Assembly (NCBI GenBank): GCA_036250195.1
Contig: JAVHZZ010000006.1
Coordinates: 75,075,869-75,139,868 of the forward strand
DNA from: Mixophyes australis
Lineage: Eukaryota; Chordata; Amphibia; Anura; Limnodynastidae
Reading direction: 5' to 3'
Length of the DNA stretch: 64,000 bases
Positions 35,300-47,729 of this stretch are shown here, piece after piece; the first letter of the stretch is position 1, and every line of letters starts with the position of its first letter. Under the pieces are notes generated by a model that saw nothing but the letters and a program-made list of their open reading frames with translations, did no database searches and was not told the origin of the DNA. The translations under genes and the position numbers were made by a program.

Positions 35300-36590
35300 A
35301 GAGGCACCACTCAGTACAATTATTTTTATTCCTGGCACTCACATGGTTACTTCCACAGTATTTGTCTGTTCTGCAACTAGTTGGTACATACCTGTCAGCA
35401 TTTCAGCTGTGACTGGGAGTTTAAACAGCTCAATAAAGGGAAATACGCGATTGTATTTTATTTCTATTAGGCTTCCGATCTGCACGCTCAATTACTGGGA
35501 AGTCTGTTCTATCCATATCAATTTGCAGCACTAACTAGTTCACATTGAGTAGTAACAAACTGGGTTAAAGGGGTTTGAGTTATATCTGCCTCCCTGAAAC
35601 GTTACTATATACATTGCTCCTTGTGTATGTACAGGCAGAAAATGCAGTAAAGTTGTGTATTATTGTTGCCCTGCGATATGATACAAGCTGTTCTGTGGGT
35701 ACAGCTGTATACAATGCAGAGCACAGGACATATGTGTTGTAACTATAGGCAACTAAATCAAACAGCTCTGACTGATTATATAAAGATATAGCTTGAAAGT
35801 ACAGGAAAATAATTGTAAGAAAAAGCAATGTATTTAGTGAAATGTGCATTTAGTAATAAGTTAAGAGCATGTGAAGAGCACGGAAAGCCCTTTTAAAACT
35901 TATATGAAAGCTGCAAGAAATGTTCCAATGTTTCTATTAATGTCTTCAGCTATGAAATGATTGTATATTGATAACGATCAATATAAAAATGTTCTGACAC
36001 TTCAAAAACTCTCAAGTTACAGGATACGAATGGCGAGAATCTGTAAATAGAAATGAGCAGACATCTAGAAAAGAACTGAAAATGACCCAATATGTAATGC
36101 TATATCACTCTTTGGAGCAGGTAGCAGAAACGTATGTTTTAAAGCAATACATAGTAGTAGTAGTAGTAGTAGTAGTAGATGACTGGAATAAACTACCAGC
36201 TGATCAACCCTTATTTAAAATTTGGAATATGCTTATCCACGCCCCTGACCCACTCAGACTCACTAGTTCACATTGGCCACACTCATAATGAAATGAACCA
36301 TGTTTGGCAACACCTAGAATGTCACGGATTTCACAGAGACCTCTGGGAGGAGAAGGCCGTCTTCCTGGATCCAGCCCAGTCTTCTTGCAAAGTGGGTGGG
36401 TTGGGGGCTATAATGACATGAATCTCATCATCGTAAACCCGCACTTGCCACTAAGATCCCCCCTTCAGAATCTCCCTAAGGGAGGTAATAAAAAAAGGTC
36501 AAGTATGCCCTTACCTTTTGTGTGGGTGGGAAGCTGCCTTATTTGTAATCCACATAATTTTGGGAAAAACAAGACAAAACAGTAATAAGA
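35300..36590. other. Unannotated apart from a GTA microsatellite at 36152-36178
   Basis: A run of nine GTA triplets lies at 36152-36178. No gene seen. Frames at 36082-36585 overlap each other and match nothing I know. Confidence 0.4.
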
Positions 36591-36597
36591 TAAATAC

Positions 36598-36975
36598 TAG
36601 AGATGCTCAGACTCGGTTTTCTGAAAACCGAGTCTACCCGAACTTAGGGGATCCGAGTAGTCTCGTGAGCTGGCTCGTTACTTTTGCACGTCCTCTGATC
36701 TGAATTGAGGCAAAACGTCATTGTTGCGTTGTCGGATCTTGCGGGTTTTGGATTCCATAAGTACCTCCCTCCCCAGGAGATCCAGCGCCATTGCTCACAC
36801 GAAACAGGGGTAGCAGTGTTCTTGTCACTGTCCATTCTCCAGTGACATTGCTCAGTGCCATTGTTCACACAGAAACATGGGTAGCAGTGTTCTTGTCACT
36901 CTCCAGTCTCCACTGCCATTGCTCCTACAGAAACAGGAAGGGTAGCAGTGTTTTTGTCACTTGACAAAAATTGAC
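36598..36975. repeat. Interspersed repeat with hairpin start and three internal repeats
   Basis: Opens TAGAGATGCTCAGACTCGG-like and carries a near-perfect palindrome GACTCGGTTTTC / T / GAAAACCGAGTC at 36610-36634. Three diverged direct units follow, each with CATTGCTC or CATTGTTC-ACAC, then GAAACA, then GGGTAGCAGTGTTCTTGTCA (about 36788, 36858 and 36913, spacing 55-70). I recognise the opening as a common frog repeat but not its class. Confidence 0.6.
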
Positions 36976-36979
36976 TGGA

Positions 36980-38215
36980 AATTAATGTTATTGAGGTTAA
37001 TGGTAATGTAGGGATAAAAAGAAGCCAAATTATGGGACTTTAGGAAAAAAAATCGAGATAAAACACCAGACATATTACCGTGGAAAAGGATGGGCACTTG
37101 AGGATAAGTGAGTAGGAGAGACAAGGATGGGGACAGGCACAGGCGTAACAGCCCCCTCAACCTTCACATCTTCACCCTCAGTAGCGCTCATTCATTCCTC
37201 CATTCCCCTATACAGGTCTAACTTAAATGAAATGAGTAACAAAGATGTCCGTGACCCTTTTAAAGAGCCATGTTGAACTGAGTTTTGAAAAAACGGAAAC
37301 GTAAACATTGGTGGTAGGGTTGAAAGAAGACGGATTTTAAATTAAGGATAAGTTTGTTTTTACCTACCGCATATTAGCCTGGTGTGGAAGGCGAGGGTGT
37401 GCTACGAGCAAATTTGCCTACAGCCACCTGGGTATACTTCTAGAAAAGTAACAGCAGAGGTGGTTTACACAGTAATGGAATTTACAGTGTAAAGAATTCA
37501 CAATATAAAAGTAGGTTAAATGTCACATCAGACATGCTCTCTCACAGTATGTGGGAAATTCAGCTCGTTATCTGTTCTCCCACTGTTTTGGAGATTTATT
37601 GTGTCCTGGCATTTAATGGGTTAAATTGCAACACAGCGTGACACAGGAGCATTCCAGACCTATCACCTGAGGTTTCAGCAAGAGACAGAGAGACCAAGAC
37701 GCTGTTTGTCATTCAACGCTCCATTAATATCACTTCCTCTTAGGGCTTTCTCTTTTAGAATTACTGAACAACTTTAACCCTTTCTGTACCACACAACTGC
37801 TCTGCCAGGCCAAGTAAAATAAATAAAAAATGATGTGTCACACACTTTTTGTTTTTGTTTACTCTCCAACTAGCGTAAAATATAACCAGCGATCTTGTCA
37901 GTTTGTTGGTTGTTGGAGAGGTAAATTCAACCATACATTTGTGCCATTGTTCAAGGTGAGCGAGGTCAGTCAATATAGCCCAGATCTGTTGGCAGGTAAC
38001 GTAGGCCTACACCTAGGTCAGCAGAGACAGGAAGTTTCTCTTTTTTTTTTTATTTGTCACATATCTGATTCGATTTAAAAAATCCAGGCAGATTAATTAC
38101 ATCACAGAGTAACTGTTCTCTGAAGATCACTCTATACTGTTACTGCAAGGGCAGGAACAAGAAGTGCCATAAATGGTGAGTGGTGGGGAACAGCGGGACA
38201 GATAAGGGAAGACTG
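36980..38215. other. Unannotated, no gene seen
   Basis: No recognisable repeat termini or coding domains. A T-run lies at about 38040-38052. Confidence 0.4.
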
Positions 38216-38217
38216 GG

Positions 38218-38826
38218 TCTGCTTTTCTTCCCGAGCCCCTAGCACCTGGGGTCTGCTTTTCTACCCGAGCCCCTAGCACCTGGGGTCTACTTTTCTTCCT
38301 GAGCCCCTAGAACCTGGAGTCTGCTTTTCTACCCGAGCCCCTAGCACCTGGGGTCTGCTTTTCTACCTGAGCCCCTAACACCTGGGGTCTGCTTTGCTTC
38401 CTGAGCCCCTAGCACCTGGGGTCTGCTTTTCTTCCTGAGCCCCTAGAACCTGGAGTCTGCTTTTCTACCCGAGCCCCTAGCACCTGGGGTCTGCTTTTCT
38501 TCCTGAGCCCCTAGAACCTGGAGTCTGCTTTTCTACCCGAGCCCCTAGCACCTGGGGTCTGCTTTTCTACCCGAGCCCCTAGCACCTGGGGTCTGCTTTA
38601 CTACCCGAGCCCCTAGCACCTGGGGTCTGCTTTACTACCTGAGCCCCTAGCACCTGGGATCTGCTTTACTACCCAAGCCCCTAGCACCTGGGGTCTGCTT
38701 TTCTACCTGAGCCCCTAGCACCTGGGTCTGCTTTTCTACCTGAGCCCCTAGAACCTGGGGTCTGCTTTACTACCCAAGTACCCATCACCTGGGGTCTGCT
38801 TTTCTACCCGAGCACCCAGCACCAAG
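38218..38826 (+). repeat. 34-bp minisatellite, about 18 units
   Basis: Unit TCTGCTTTTCTACCCGAGCC + CCTAGCACCTGGGG. Eighteen units were counted by their GCTTT/ACTTT starts, with one 33-bp unit. Two unit types alternate in the middle: the CTTCCTGAG...AGAACCTGGAG type and the CTACCCGAG...AGCACCTGGGG type, which implies a 68-bp higher-order block that was amplified. The last two units are more diverged. Confidence 0.95.
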
Positions 38827-38916
38827 GTTCTTTTGTAATGTTTTTTTTTCTTTCCAGTATGGTGCACTTTGTTTAAATTACCAGATTGTGTGTTTACATA
38901 CTGTTTTGTAAGCTAA

Positions 38917-39393
38917 GTCTATTTATCGAGACTCATGCGATGCTCAGCTCTCCAGCAACATTGGCTGGCAGCAGTAAGAGGAGTCTTACCAGGAACCTCT
39001 GGTATTGAACTGCACATATGTGAACCAACTTGCACGTCCGTACTGGAACTTGGGAGGCCGGACTTTCCTGCAGTATGTCATAGCTAACACCATCCTGATA
39101 TGGCGTTAGCAATCAGAGGACAGTGGCGGTTTTTGTATCGCCACTGTCCTTGTTAAGTAGGCTTCCCAGTACTTTGCCATAAACCCTTGTGAAGGCTGCC
39201 ACCGGCGATTGCCCTTATCAGCCTGTGGGCTTTGATAAATAAAAAAAGGCCCCAAGTCAGGCAATGGAGGCCCTAAGTCTTCTCGGCATTGATATGCCGT
39301 ACTACCCCCCCATATACAGTAGATATTTCCCTTACAGAATCACTTATCAATTTCTCAGCAGTGGAGGTCTTCTATCCTATTGATAAATAGACC
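38917..39393. mobile_element. Foldback element, GTCTATTTATCGAG / TTGATAAATAGACCC termini
   Basis: Left GTCTATTTATCGAGACTCAT and right CTATTGATAAATAGACCC. An internal hairpin CAGTGGCGGTTTTTG / CGCCACTGTCC lies at about 39121-39149. The right part, CAGTAGATATTTCCCTTACA then GAATCACTTATCAATTTCTC, is repeated at 41676-41768. The left part is related to 7088-7330. Confidence 0.75.
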
Positions 39394-39399
39394 CTTAAT

Positions 39400-41070
39400 T
39401 GTCATCAGTGTAAATTAGAGCATGTAAACACATGTCTTAACATTACAGGGCCTTTGGGGAGCACGCTCTGGATCTAGTAAGACTCATAGGTTTTCTTTGC
39501 TACGTGGAAACACAGATGATGTCACCAGAATCTCCCTGTGATATGTAAAACTTCCTCTGGTGCCTGCAATCTAACTCCCAGGAACCAAATTAAACTGCTC
39601 CACAAGATGTGCAGAACACTGGGCTTCAGTGCAGGCTGGCAGAACGGAACACACAAACCACTGAACAGGGGGACGTAGGTCTGCATTTGTCAGCTGCCTC
39701 TCAGTCTTTAAATGTATACGCAGTGGTAGCCAAGTGGTGTTTTTTTTTTTCCAACTACAGCAGACAATATTATTATGAATTATCTTTACAGGTTTCTGCC
39801 ATATGCAGATAGACACAAAAGACCTTAGAATACGCACATGCATATACGCAATATAAAAAAAAACAATTCTATTAAATAAATTAGCGACTCTTAATACTAT
39901 AATTATTAATAAAAATACATATTTTTACTATTACATGAAATACATAAATCATGATGTTAATGCATACTGTACATACAGTGCATTTTATAGATTCTCTTAC
40001 TTGCCAATGCATGTTCTGGCTGCATATGTGTCGGTCATCACTATCAGTCAGCACTTACACCTGCCCTGTAGTTGGGGCAAATGATGCGGCTTAAAAACAC
40101 AGACCCCAGAGATGCCCAAAGCTTGAATTGGAGGAATGTGCATGCGAATGACCTCGGCACGCCCTCAGTGTACACTGCCTACATGCGTCAGCCCCTTCCT
40201 GACCTTCAGGTCTTAGGCAGTTAGAAAAGTCTGTTGCATTTGGAAATTAATTAGATTTAGTTGCGCTCACTGGCGTAAGGTCAATTTCTGAGCATGCGCA
40301 GAGCAGATTCACGCAAGATACGGTGCACATCGGGATGTACAAAGATGAATCAGACCCTCTCTATCTAACTTGTAGAACACAGCCAATCCTATACAATACA
40401 GTTACAGAACGAACATTGTGATTGCTGAATACTATCACTAGTATACCATAGGCCATAAAGGACTGTCATTCCTTTATTATCCACCAACGTGACCACATGC
40501 ATAGCAACATGTTTATATTTTTGGTGTTGATGTATCTTTAAGCAAATAAGCTAGGCTCATTTCCCATGGCTGCTTATTTTAACCCTAGGCTATTTGCTTT
40601 AACATAATGACTTAGGCATTGAAATTTCAACTGCAGTCTCTACCAATCCTGAAATATTCTGTGTGCTGTAGATCATATTCTGTCAGTGACAAATGATGGG
40701 ACATCTATCATCATTATTAATAGCAATTTTTCCTTTCTTGAACCAGTGCAGTATTGTATACAGTATCCGAAAAATATGTTTGTAATGTCATGTTTGAGTG
40801 ATAATAGTAGGTTTTATATGCAACAAGACAAAGCATGCACGTCCAAAAATAGTCAATGTTTTCTCTAGATCTTGTTCTTAGATTGCAGAGAAGAGCGGTA
40901 GGACCTAGTTCTAAAATGTAAATTTCAACATTTCCAGTACTTTCTTTCAGACCATACAGAGAGCAGTAATAGTGATTTTTGCTGTCAAGGAATGTGTGCT
41001 GGACACAAAAGAGTGCACCCATATGGCATGGCGTGCTTAGCTGGTTGATCTTTATTTACTGTAGTAAAAA
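39400..41070. other. Mostly unannotated, with one MITE terminus at about 40345
   Basis: GAGCATGCGCAGAGCAGATT followed by GATGAATCAGACCC at about 40295-40345 looks like the right end of a GGGTCTGATTCATC-type element. The left end was not found. No gene seen. Confidence 0.4.
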
Positions 41071-41077
41071 ACATAGA

Positions 41078-41268
41078 GGGGAATTCAATCCCCCCCGAAG
41101 TACTGCTGCGTTATAGATATTACCGTTATTACGGTAATGTTAACCCAGTGAGCTGCGAGCAAAAAGCTGGCGTTAGAACTACCTTAACGCTAATTACGCA
41201 CACTATTACTGTAATAATGGTAATAGTTTTAGCGCCGCGGTACTTGGGGGGGAATTGAATTCCCCCCC
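41078..41268. mobile_element. Foldback MITE, GGGGAATTCAAT termini
   Basis: Left GGGGAATTCAATCCCCC and right GGGGGGGAATTGAATTCCCC. The inner arms GATATTACCGTTATTACGG and CTATTACTGTAATAATGG mirror each other, with GTGAGCTGCGAGC at the centre. Same family as 7556-7769 and 51013-51222. Confidence 0.85.
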
Positions 41269-41302
41269 ATACCAGTGATAGTCAGCATATCGAATCTGAC
41301 TA

Positions 41303-41672
41303 CCTCGACAAGACTCACCCCGACGTGACTATTCCGAAGGAGCTGGTTCCCGATCCTGCCCGATGACGACTCCTCTTCACCCCGACAGCAGGCAATGACG
41401 ATGAAGCAAGAAGGCAGCTGCAACTGATGACATCATTGAGCATGACGACGGGATTATCGCTGCTGGTAAGGGGGTGAGGTAAGTATGCACCCATGTACAA
41501 TGTATTTTAGAAAGGGTTAAACAATGTACATGGGTGCATACTTACCTCACCCCCTTAACAACAGCTATAATGCCATCAGCATATTCAATGACGTCATCAG
41601 CTGCAGCCGCCTTCTGGCTTCATCGTCATTGGCTGCTGTCGGAATAGTCACGTCGGGGTGAGTCTTGTCGCT
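41303..41672. repeat. Long inverted repeat, arms 198 and 152 bp, 20-bp loop
   Basis: Left arm 41303-41500 begins CCTCGACAAGACTCACCCCG. Right arm 41521-41672 ends CGGGGTGAGTCTTGTCG. The best paired stretches are GCACCCATGTACA / TGTACATGGGTGC beside the loop and TGATGACATCATTG-type with TCAATGACGTCATCA. The right arm lacks about 46 bases (left-arm 41340-41385). Loop TGTATTTTAGAAAGGGTTAA. It lies directly beside the MITE at 41078-41268. Confidence 0.85.
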
Positions 41673-41675
41673 CTC

Positions 41676-41768
41676 CTCGGTATGCCGTACCACCCCCCCC
41701 CCCCCCTCCCCCCCAAACAGCAGATATTTCCCTTACAGAATCATTTATCAATTTCTCAGCAGTAAAAG
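41676..41768. mobile_element. Fragment of the 38917-type foldback, with C-tract
   Basis: GGTATGCCGTACCACCCC, then a C-rich tract to about 41713, then CAGATATTTCCCTTACAG and AATTTCTCAGCAGT. It aligns to 39288-39367, where the C-tract is only seven bases. Thus the C-tract has expanded here. Confidence 0.75.
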
Positions 41769-41769
41769 T

Positions 41770-44700
41770 CCACATAAAAGATGGATGGCACTCCCAACAT
41801 AATCCCCAACCAAAGACCATTTCATGCTTTTTCACATACCTTTCATTTGTTATGACGACAGTATACTCGCTCTATCCTGTGTAGTTTAAAATGTTAATCA
41901 GCAGCAATTCCTATTTGTCATAAACGTTTCATAAATGGAACAATTACATAATGTCAAATCTGTAACATGAGCATAAAAAAATGTATACATCTGATTCTTA
42001 ATATTTAAAACTCTATTGCAGAGAAAAGTATCTTCTCGTTGTTGCAGTAAATGCAAATTGCCACCTCTGCTGGATGGTAGAACTTATTTCAACGTTGCAA
42101 AACGTAAAACATCACCTGCATGAACTTTATTAAAGTGTGCAATTGCTCATGGTTCAACTATGCCATTAATACCTCTTATGCCTCTGTACCCTAGCCTTTT
42201 AAAGAACAAACTGACTTACCAATATGAAAAAAAGCCACAAGGATAAAACTACATGCACAATATACTGTATTTGGTCTTACATGTAATAAAATCCTCCCAT
42301 AGTCAAAACATATCTATCAAGAGATTGCCCCACATTGAAAATTACCCTTTAATTTTAATTATAATACCCCCATTTCTTTATGTGTCATAAATGAATTCTT
42401 AACTAGGTTATCCTTTTTAATGTTGCACTTTCTAAAGAAGATAAGCAGCCTGTTATATGCGTTCTTTTGTAAAGCCTCTTCTATTTCCACACTTAAACTT
42501 TTATACAGTGTATAAAGAATTATAAATAGGAATGTATGTATTGTTACTACAAGTCAATTTACCTGGTATATCTATATGAACAGGCATTACAGGTCACTGT
42601 TGCTGCCAGCTGACGCACCTTCAGTACTTGTTACAGGGGCTTGGTGCGGTTAGTACATGTGTTTTTCCATCCACTATAATGGATACATCTATCTATTCTG
42701 GCGTTACAAGTCAGCTTTCGGACACTATAATGTCTGTAGTCAGACAGGAAGCATTTAATGTAACTGAGACTGAGGACTTAAGAAACCGCCAAGTATTCAG
42801 ACTTGCTGCTGATTGGCTATATGATTAGTCGCCCATGACATTCTGACATGTGCTGGTAGTGGACACCGCTCAGCACATATAAGGCTTACAGCAACATTAA
42901 AATGTAAAAAAATGTGTTGTGTGGCTTTCCTTGTTTTCTAAAGCAAAGTAAAAATGCAGCAGTTGAATGTCAGGGTAACAGATGACCAAAGTAGTGTTCC
43001 TTCATGGTTCACATCTAAAAATTCAATTTGGGGTTCTGACTTATTAAATATAAAATAAAATCTTCTTTTCCTCTGTCTTTATTTGTAATCCATCCAAATC
43101 CGACCAGCAAATCAATACTAACAGCACACGGTCGTTCAGTGTAAACTGCGGTTCTCACCATAACCTTATTTATTCTCAATGATTCTACAGAAAACCATGT
43201 GGTTACCATGACGTTGCAAATAAAACTCATCATTGGTGCTTAATGTTAAAATTACAAATGGCGAAATCATACAACATGGGTTATGCAATGGCGATAAACC
43301 TGTCCAGCATGTAGGCAATTGAAATATGCTTCATCTGTATATTATAATGGATTCCCATTGTAGCTCCAACAGGGCTTGGACTGGCCTTTAAAGATACCAG
43401 GGGCACTCTAGTGGGACATAAGCCTAAGTGAGGCCTATTAAATGCTCAATACCTTATTGGTATAACAAAATGATTAACCAGTTAATTCTATCAGCAGTAT
43501 GTGTAAAACGGTTACTGCTACATAGAATACAGTAGGACCTCTTTTTAACTGCACGTAATATACCAGTGTGACACTGGCCTCATCCTCTGTAGATTAATGG
43601 AGGTTTTTTTGGGTCTTGCATTATTTTAATCCTGGTGATGTTTTGTGCTTCAAATAATTCCTTTCTGGTTTGTTGTCTTGATATGACCCAGGTTATTCGC
43701 TCTCCTACCAACACACACTCTCCTCCCTGCCACTAAACCTGCCGCGTATATTGGGCACAGACTTATCTAAGACATGGACAGTAAGAGATATTAAAGTTAT
43801 CCTGACATTATTTGCTGTTGGTGCATTTTCTGATTATAATTATCTGTCTGTGAGTTGGTCACTCAAGAAATTGTCAGAAAGGGAATGTTACCATGTTCTG
43901 CTGCCAAAATCATCCCCCAGCCCCAGCTCCAGGAGGGGATGTTGTTCTTCACAAGCAACGCTGCCAGCTCAGATTCAGAGGGTGGGAAGGTTATTAAATA
44001 GGAATTTGTTAAATAGTAAATCAAGGGACCTACTAATAAGAGCCAGACTCCGAAGTATTAATTGAGAGCCCCTTCCCTCCCCTCCTAAACAGCATAGGTA
44101 ACAGATCTCTCCAAGAGGTATGACCAATTACCAGCAAGCATTAACTTGCCCAGGACACCCCCACCTTTTTAACTCTTTCCTCAGCTGCCTGCTTTGATGG
44201 ACAACCCTAGTTGTGTGCAGATTTAAAAAACAAACAAATGAAAACCAACATATTCCAGTTTATTCACGGGCTTACTTAGGGCAAAACAATTGCATATATT
44301 TTGTACAGATGGGGTGCATTGGGTGTGTTAGGTCCAATGAAACATATGGGGTTGGGACCGAAAAAGAGGCATAGGGAAGCTAAGAATGCAATTATTCTGA
44401 AAATATTTGACTTGGCCAACAGTTTACCTTAATTTAAAGGACTGTTAAACCTCCATAAAAAAATAACCTAAGAAAAAAAAAACATCATCGTACTGTTCCT
44501 TGGGGTGAATAGGCTTGCCATTGTACTTGCCCCCAAACAGTCCCAATTTTTGCAGAATGTGATGTAAGAAATTGGAATTTTCGCCATGATTGCAGTGGGA
44601 TTGGAGCGTGACAATAGATGGCCTATTTTAAACCACTCTTGGAATGGTAGGTGGTATGTATACAAACTTGTCATCAGTCATTTTGAAGTGAAAAAGCCTG

Positions 44701-46180
44701 ATGTGCGCACAAAAGCTGTATTTCAAACATGTTTAGTTAATGGAAGGTACTGAATCTTGTACACACATCTCTGTACTAGTATCTATTTCATATGAAGCAG
44801 CTTGCATTTTATTTAAAACCTCTTTAATGAATCCATTTCTTCATGTTTGTTTAACCTGAGAAATATATCTAAATTCCAGTTAGTGAAACCAGACAATCTG
44901 ATCTTGCAATCACAAGGAAAGGTTCTATATATCAGAGCAAAAATAAAGAATGGTGCCAGACTGCATATCACAAAATAGGTTAGACAGATATGGAGAACAA
45001 ATAAGTCACACCCAGTCATCATGATTTTGCTTGGAAGACTTTACCATAGGTCTTGAACCAGCTAAAAAAAAAAAAAAAGTATTCTGTAATATTTCCCACA
45101 CAGGTATGTGGTGCATCAGGAATTTATTATCTGAAATGTATGGATCAATATTAACATTGCAGTGAGCATGTTCAAATAGTAGTGTAGAGTTTAGTGATCT
45201 GTAAAAAGAGATAAACTTTGACATATGAGTCAATGGTTGAGGGCAATGAGCTGTGAGAAAAAGAGTGTCTCACTGCAGACATTGCCAGGATAATATCATA
45301 AACAACCTAACAAGTCATTGAGAAGTTCTATCACAGAATGACCATGCAAATGTTGCTAAGAAGGTGCCCCTGATGCCTACTGCGCCTGCAGAGAGGCACA
45401 CTTGTGCCACGTTGGTCTGCTCATCTGCAATAGAACATATGCCTGTGGCCGTACAGATCAATTTCCTAGAACTCCTGGATGGGTGCATTTATGCCGATTG
45501 AAGTCCAGGCCCGATGTTTAGAAAATGCCCATGATAGGTTCTGTTTAGGATGCCTGGGTGTAAATTGTTTTTCAGCTATTTCTGTGTTTAACCATTTGCC
45601 TGACCTTCTTGGCATCTGATGACTGCCTAACCTGGTTTCTGCTTGGAATTTAATTTGTTTTGGATTCAGTTCTGGTACCTCGTTGTTTGATTGGTTGCTG
45701 CACTAGCCTGACTCTGCCAGCCAATAGTCTGGATACTTACCTTCCTAAAATATAAACACCTCCCACTTGTGATGGAGGGCCTGTCATGGGTAACCACATA
45801 GAGATTTAAAGGAAAGGGACTGCTACAGTTGAAGAGCATGCCAGCCTGGTCGCTTGTGTTCATTGTTAGTGACCAGGCCCAGACACAGTGCTAAGTTCAA
45901 AAAAGACAAGATGATCTATAAAAGTCATAAGCAGACAGTGGAGTTAGAGTAAAACTGTCACCAGGTTCTCTGGTGTTATTTCTTTGTGTTACTTAAAATA
46001 GAGCCTTGCTTTTGGAAATCCTGTCATTTTGCTTACTTCATAGTGCAAAAGACAAAGCTAATACTAAAAGCAAAAATATATAAACAAAATTGAGTCCTCT
46101 TTAAATTGTCCTTAAAATGGAACTACAGGAATTATATTAAAAATAAAATCATATTTATCTCCAGTTCCTCATGCTGCTTC
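41770..46180. other. Unannotated, no gene seen
   Basis: AT-rich, unusually poor in recognisable repeats for this window. CAGGGCTTGGACTGGCC at about 43371 resembles a single hAT terminus without a partner. The 104-residue frame at 43751-44065 has no recognisable domain. Confidence 0.4.
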
Positions 46181-46182
46181 AT

Positions 46183-47498
46183 ACTACATTCTCATGGTTC
46201 AGTGATGTCGCTAGCTCATAGTGTCATAGACTACATTCTCATGGTTCAGTGATGTCGCTAGTTCATAGTGTCATAGACTACATTCTCATGGTTCAGTGAT
46301 GTCGCTAGTTCATAGTGTCATAGACTACATTCTCATTGTTCAGTGATGTCGCTAGCTCATAGTGTTATAGACTACATTCTCATGGTTCAGTGATGTCGCT
46401 AGCTCATAGTGTTATAGACTACATTCTCATGGTTCAGTGATGTCGCTAGCTCATAGTGTTATAGACTACATTCTCATGGTTCAGTGATGTCACTAGTTCA
46501 TAGTGTTATAGACTACATTCTCATGGTTCAGTGATGTCGCTAGCTCATAGTGTGATAGACTACATTCTCATGGTTCAGTGATGTCGCTAGTTCATAGTGT
46601 CATAGACTACATTCTCATGGTTCAGTGATGTCGCTAGTTCATAGTGTCATAGACTACATTCTCATGGTTCAGTGATGTCGCTAGCTCATAGTGTCATAGA
46701 CTACATTCTCATAGTTCAGTGATGTCGCTAGCTCATAGTGTCATAGACTACATTCTCATGGTTCAGTGATGTCGCTAGCTCATAGTGTTATAGACTACAT
46801 TCTCATGGTTCAGTGATGTCGCTAGCTCATAGTGTTATAGACTACATTCTCATGGTTCAGTGATGTCGCTAGCTCATAGTGTCATAGACTACATTCTCAT
46901 GGTTCAGTGATGTCTCTAGCTCATAGTGTCATAGACTACAATATCATGGTTCAGTGATGTCGCTAGTTCATAGTGTCATAGACTACATTCTCATGGTTCA
47001 GTGATGTCGCTAGCTCATAGTGTTATAGACTACATTCTCATGGTTCAGTGATGTCGCTAGCTCATAGTGTCATAGACTACATTCTCATGGTTCAGTGATG
47101 TCGCTAGCTCATAGTGTCATAGACTACATTCTCATGGTTCAGTGATGTCGCTAGCTCATAGTGTCATAGACTACATTCTCGTGGTTCAGTGATGTCGCTA
47201 GCTCATAGTGTCATAGACTACATTCTCATGGTTCAGTGATGTCGCTAGTTCATAGTGTTATAGACTACATTCTCATGGTTCAGTGATGTCACTAGCTCAT
47301 AGTGTCATAGACTACATTCTCATGGTTCAGTGATGTCGCTAGTTCATAGTGTTATAGACTACATTCTCATGGTTCAGTGATGTCGCTAGCTCATAGTGTC
47401 ATAGACTACATTTTCATGGTTCAGTGATGTCGCTAGCTCATAGTGTTATAGACTACATTCTCATGGTTCAGTGATGTCGCTAGCTCATAGTGTTATAG
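46183..47498 (+). repeat. 47-bp minisatellite, exactly 28 units
   Basis: Unit ACTACATTCTCATGGTTCAG + TGATGTCGCTAGCTCATAG + TGTCATAG. The first unit starts at 46183, the next at 46230, and the final partial unit at 47499. The full span is 1316 bases, which is 28 times 47, so the array shows no net indel. Variation is limited to a few recurring sites (AGCTC/AGTTC, TGTCATAG/TGTTATAG) with rare private changes. Each unit holds at least one CpG (GTCGCT) and many hold GCTAGC. Confidence 0.97.
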
Positions 47499-47729
47499 AC
47501 TACATTTTTTGGTCTCAGGCTTACAATAGCAGATTCAAAAAAGATATTAAAAAATATAGTTAGAAAATACCAGGATTTTTTTTTAACAATTTTAAAATAA
47601 GTTTAAATGGCAAAAAAAAATGCTATATTTAATGAAATAAAGCATTTTTTTCCTCTATCGCTGCAGCAATTGCCATCCTCAGGATGGCGATTGCAATCAG
47701 TGGATTGCTGTGGTGCCACTGCAATACTT

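Noticed and set aside
43371..43440. Possible hAT terminus CAGGGCTTGGACTGGCC
   Set aside because: No inverse terminus and no second copy of the preceding eight bases (AGCTCCAA) were found downstream.
41770..46180. Repeat-poor stretch as a possible host gene or conserved element
   Set aside because: No frame with a recognised domain and no conserved-looking block that I can identify from sequence alone. Cross-species alignment would be needed.
46183..47498. Regular direct repeats that could suggest a CRISPR array
   Set aside because: Units are contiguous with no unique spacers, and the surrounding sequence is vertebrate. It is a minisatellite. The same holds for 38218-38826.
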